This document shows, in pieces, positions 23,552-25,388 of a DNA stretch of 25,388 bases. Origin of the DNA: UBA6448 sp051893155 (GTDB lineage: Bacteria > Bacillota_I > Bacilli_A > RF39 > UBA660); assembly GCA_051893155.1 (NCBI GenBank), contig JBJFGY010000116.1, positions 1 to 25,388 of the forward strand, given 5' to 3'. The notes beneath the pieces are model-generated. The model was not told where the DNA came from, ran no database searches, and saw nothing but the letters and a program-made list of their open reading frames with translations. The translations under genes were made by a program, and so were the position numbers. How positions within the stretch are numbered: position 1 is the stretch's first letter; each line of letters begins with the position of its first letter.

Positions 23552-24442
23552 CTATTTTGAAAATTTTTCGATATTTGATACTGCTATAGCACCATCTGAT
23601 GCAGCAGTAACAAGTTGATAAACACCTTTTTTGACGCAATCACCAATTGCATAAAGACCAGCAATTTCAGTTTCAAAATTTTCATCTACTATAATATCAC
23701 CATTTATATTAGTTATGTCAAATTTTTTAAATAAATCAGTATTAGGACGATAACCAATATATATAAATACTCCTTTAACATTAATTACTTTTTCGTTATC
23801 AAGAAGGACACTTTCTATTTTACCATCTTTTTCATTTATTTTCTTTATATTAACTCCACCAATAATTTCAATATTTGGAGTATTTTTTACCGCATCTACT
23901 AAAGCATCTTCCGCTTTAAACTCAACACCACGATGTAGTAAATATACTTTACTAGCCAGTTTTGCTAAATGTAAACTTTCCTGTAATGCAGAATTTCCAG
24001 AACCTACTACCGCAATATCTTCATCTTTATATAAAAAACCATCACATGTAGCACATGTGCTTATACCTCTACCTAAAAAATCCTTTTCATTATCAAGCCC
24101 TAAATATTTTGGAACTCTACCTGTTGCAATAATTATATTTTGAGTTTCATAACTACCATTTTTAGTAATTACAGTCTTTTTTTCATCACTAAGTTCAATA
24201 TCAATTACTTCTTCCATTTTATATGGAATATTAAGTGCTTTAACTTGATTAAATAAATGACTTGCAAGCTCTGCACCACCAACTTCTTCAAATCCTGGAT
24301 AATTTGTTATTTTTTCAATATTTTGTAAAATTCCTCCGGGAGCACTTTTCTCAAACATTAAAACATTTAATCCAGCTCTTTTGGCATATATTCCCGCAGT
24401 AATTCCACCAATACCCATTCCAATAATTATAACATCTAACAT
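23552..24442 (-). CDS. trxB: Thioredoxin-disulfide reductase
   Basis: A 296-residue flavoprotein that reduces thioredoxin with NADPH. The FAD-binding start is IIGMGIGGITAGIYAKRAG. The redox pair is Cys130 and Cys133 in STCATCDG. The NADPH fold has VVGSGNSALQESLHLA followed by LLHR, and the FAD end motif is GLYAIGDCV. In classical TrxB the NADPH motif is GGGDSA; GSGNSA is a common variant, so a related NAD(P)H disulfide reductase is possible. It is 13 bases after lgt and nine before gltX, with the ribosome binding site AGAGGT. Confidence 0.9.
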   Translation of the reverse strand: MLDVIIIGMGIGGITAGIYAKRAGLNVLMFEKSAPGGILQNIEKITNYPGFEEVGGAELASHLFNQVKALNIPYKMEEVIDIELSDEKKTVITKNGSYETQNIIIATGRVPKYLGLDNEKDFLGRGISTCATCDGFLYKDEDIAVVGSGNSALQESLHLAKLASKVYLLHRGVEFKAEDALVDAVKNTPNIEIIGGVNIKKINEKDGKIESVLLDNEKVINVKGVFIYIGYRPNTDLFKKFDITNINGDIIVDENFETEIAGLYAIGDCVKKGVYQLVTAASDGAIAVSNIEKFSK

Positions 24443-24455
24443 AATTTACCTCTTT

Positions 24456-25268
24456 CTAATATTTTATTTCATTTGTATACACATTATTATATAAATCTTC
24501 AAATTTAGATTTACGTGAAATTAACATAATAATACCAAGACCTATTATAAATAAGATAATTGAAACAATTTGTGCAACTTTAAATCCACCAAGCATTAAT
24601 GAATCAGTTCGCATACTTTCAATAAAAAATCTTATTACTGAATAATACATTAAATAAAAACCTGTCTGTGTTCCAACTTTTACATACTTAAGTCTTCTTA
24701 TTATCAATATGGCAATAAATCCTATAAAACATAATATTGATTCATATAAAAATGTTGGCTCATAATATATCCCAGATATTTTCATACCTTCAATAATGAA
24801 TTTAGGAAGATGCATACTTTGCAAATGAGCAAGACTAGTAGCGGCACCATGTGCTTCACCATTAAAAAAGTTTCCCCATCTACCAATTGCTTGAGCAAAT
24901 AAAAGTGGTGCTATACACATATCGGTAATTCTTATAAAACGTAATTTATTTTTTTTACAAAATACAGCAATTGTAATAATTCCAGCAATTAATCCACCAT
25001 GTATTGCAAGTCCACCTTCCCATATTCTAAATATTGATAATAAATCATTTTTATATAAGTTAAAATTAAATATAACATAGTAAATTCTTGCACCAATTAT
25101 ACCCATTGTTATTGCCCAAAAAGCTAAATTAAAAAGCATATCATTATTGAAATTAAATCTTTTTCCTTCTTTTTCAAGCAAATAAATACCAACAATCACT
25201 CCAATTAAAATAAGAAGTGAATACCATCTAATAGCAAAATCGCCAATTTTAAAAACATATTCATTCAT
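24456..25268 (-). CDS. lgt: Prolipoprotein diacylglyceryl transferase
   Basis: A 270-residue membrane enzyme that adds diacylglycerol from phosphatidylglycerol to the lipobox Cys of prolipoproteins, the first step of lipoprotein maturation. Family segments are WEGGLAIHGGLIAG near residue 85 and QAIGRWGNFFNGEAHG at 126-141 with Arg130, Asn133 and Glu138. About seven hydrophobic helices cover the chain. The N-terminus (MNEYVFKIGDFAIRWY) matches the family, so the ATG at 25268 is right although no ribosome binding site is seen. A TATAAT box lies seven bases upstream, which suggests a leaderless mRNA. It is the first gene of the lgt-trxB-gltX-cysS-yugP run. Confidence 0.96.
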   Translation of the reverse strand: MNEYVFKIGDFAIRWYSLLILIGVIVGIYLLEKEGKRFNFNNDMLFNLAFWAITMGIIGARIYYVIFNFNLYKNDLLSIFRIWEGGLAIHGGLIAGIITIAVFCKKNKLRFIRITDMCIAPLLFAQAIGRWGNFFNGEAHGAATSLAHLQSMHLPKFIIEGMKISGIYYEPTFLYESILCFIGFIAILIIRRLKYVKVGTQTGFYLMYYSVIRFFIESMRTDSLMLGGFKVAQIVSIILFIIGLGIIMLISRKSKFEDLYNNVYTNEIKY

Positions 25269-25275
25269 AGTAACT

Positions 25276-25281
25276 ATTATA
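25276..25281 (-). promoter_or_regulatory. Extended -10 element of lgt
   Basis: TATAAT preceded by TGC, with TAGATT 17 bases upstream. Only seven bases separate it from the ATG, so transcription would start at or next to the start codon. Confidence 0.6.
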
Positions 25282-25388
25282 GCAAAAAAGATAATAAAAA
25301 TCTATGTATTTAGAAAAAAATTAGCCATTAGACGTAACTATTCAGACATTAAATAAACGATTATTAGTTAATTGTCTATTTTTATTGT

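Noticed and set aside
1..25388. Mycoplasma-type code with TGA as Trp
   Set aside because: Trp is TGG throughout and TGA ends spmA and surface-gene copy B.
25282..25388. Partial gene or tRNA at the right edge
   Set aside because: All three minus-strand frames stop quickly and no cloverleaf is seen; the remainder is AT-rich with nothing I can identify.

Overview
The window is very AT-rich and reads as one stretch of a low-GC Bacillota chromosome. It most resembles the gut Bacilli related to RF39 or the Mollicutes, but this placement is inferred from gene style, not measured. The standard genetic code is used: Trp is TGG, and TGA ends spmA and the second surface gene. Homologues of spore-maturation genes (spmA, spmB) beside a D-Ala-D-Ala carboxypeptidase suggest a lineage that sporulates or has recently stopped.

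Layout. (1) 117-2720, minus strand: two tandem membrane-anchored surface proteins with nearly identical outer domains. One 60-base block differs strongly between them. The downstream copy is broken by a frameshift. (2) 2814-4665, minus: a DUF4143-type AAA ATPase and an unidentified 151-residue protein, separated by three 23-base tandem repeats. (3) 4756-5001, plus: a ferredoxin with an extra Cys-rich tail. (4) 5027-8721, minus: D-Ala-D-Ala carboxypeptidase, a small membrane protein, spmA, spmB and rluB, an order close to the dacB-spmA-spmB-rluB cluster of Bacillus subtilis. (5) 8756-10210: two toxin-antitoxin systems of different types side by side. One is a DinJ/YafQ pair (minus). The other is a CptIN-like type III locus (plus) with an RNA antitoxin of about 2.1 repeats, a terminator, and a toxin gene cut by an in-frame stop. 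(6) 10371-16183, minus: CBS-domain pyrophosphatase, a PrcB-like protein and a 1152-residue cell-wall protein of eight DUF11 repeats ending in NPNTG. (7) 16627-19688, plus: uvrB and a VanY-type carboxypeptidase. (8) 19696-25268, minus: a small orphan gene, then the tightly packed set lgt-trxB-gltX-cysS-yugP.

Common themes are envelope building (two D-Ala-D-Ala carboxypeptidases, Lgt, the sortase substrate, anchored surface proteins) and housekeeping (two tRNA synthetases, UvrB, pyrophosphatase, thioredoxin reductase). Accessory DNA is concentrated at 1-4700 and 8750-10210. The two items I rate highest are the hypervariable block shared by the tandem surface genes, which looks like the target of a diversification system, and the CptIN-like locus. 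No tRNA, rRNA, CRISPR array, intact insertion sequence or reverse transcriptase is visible.
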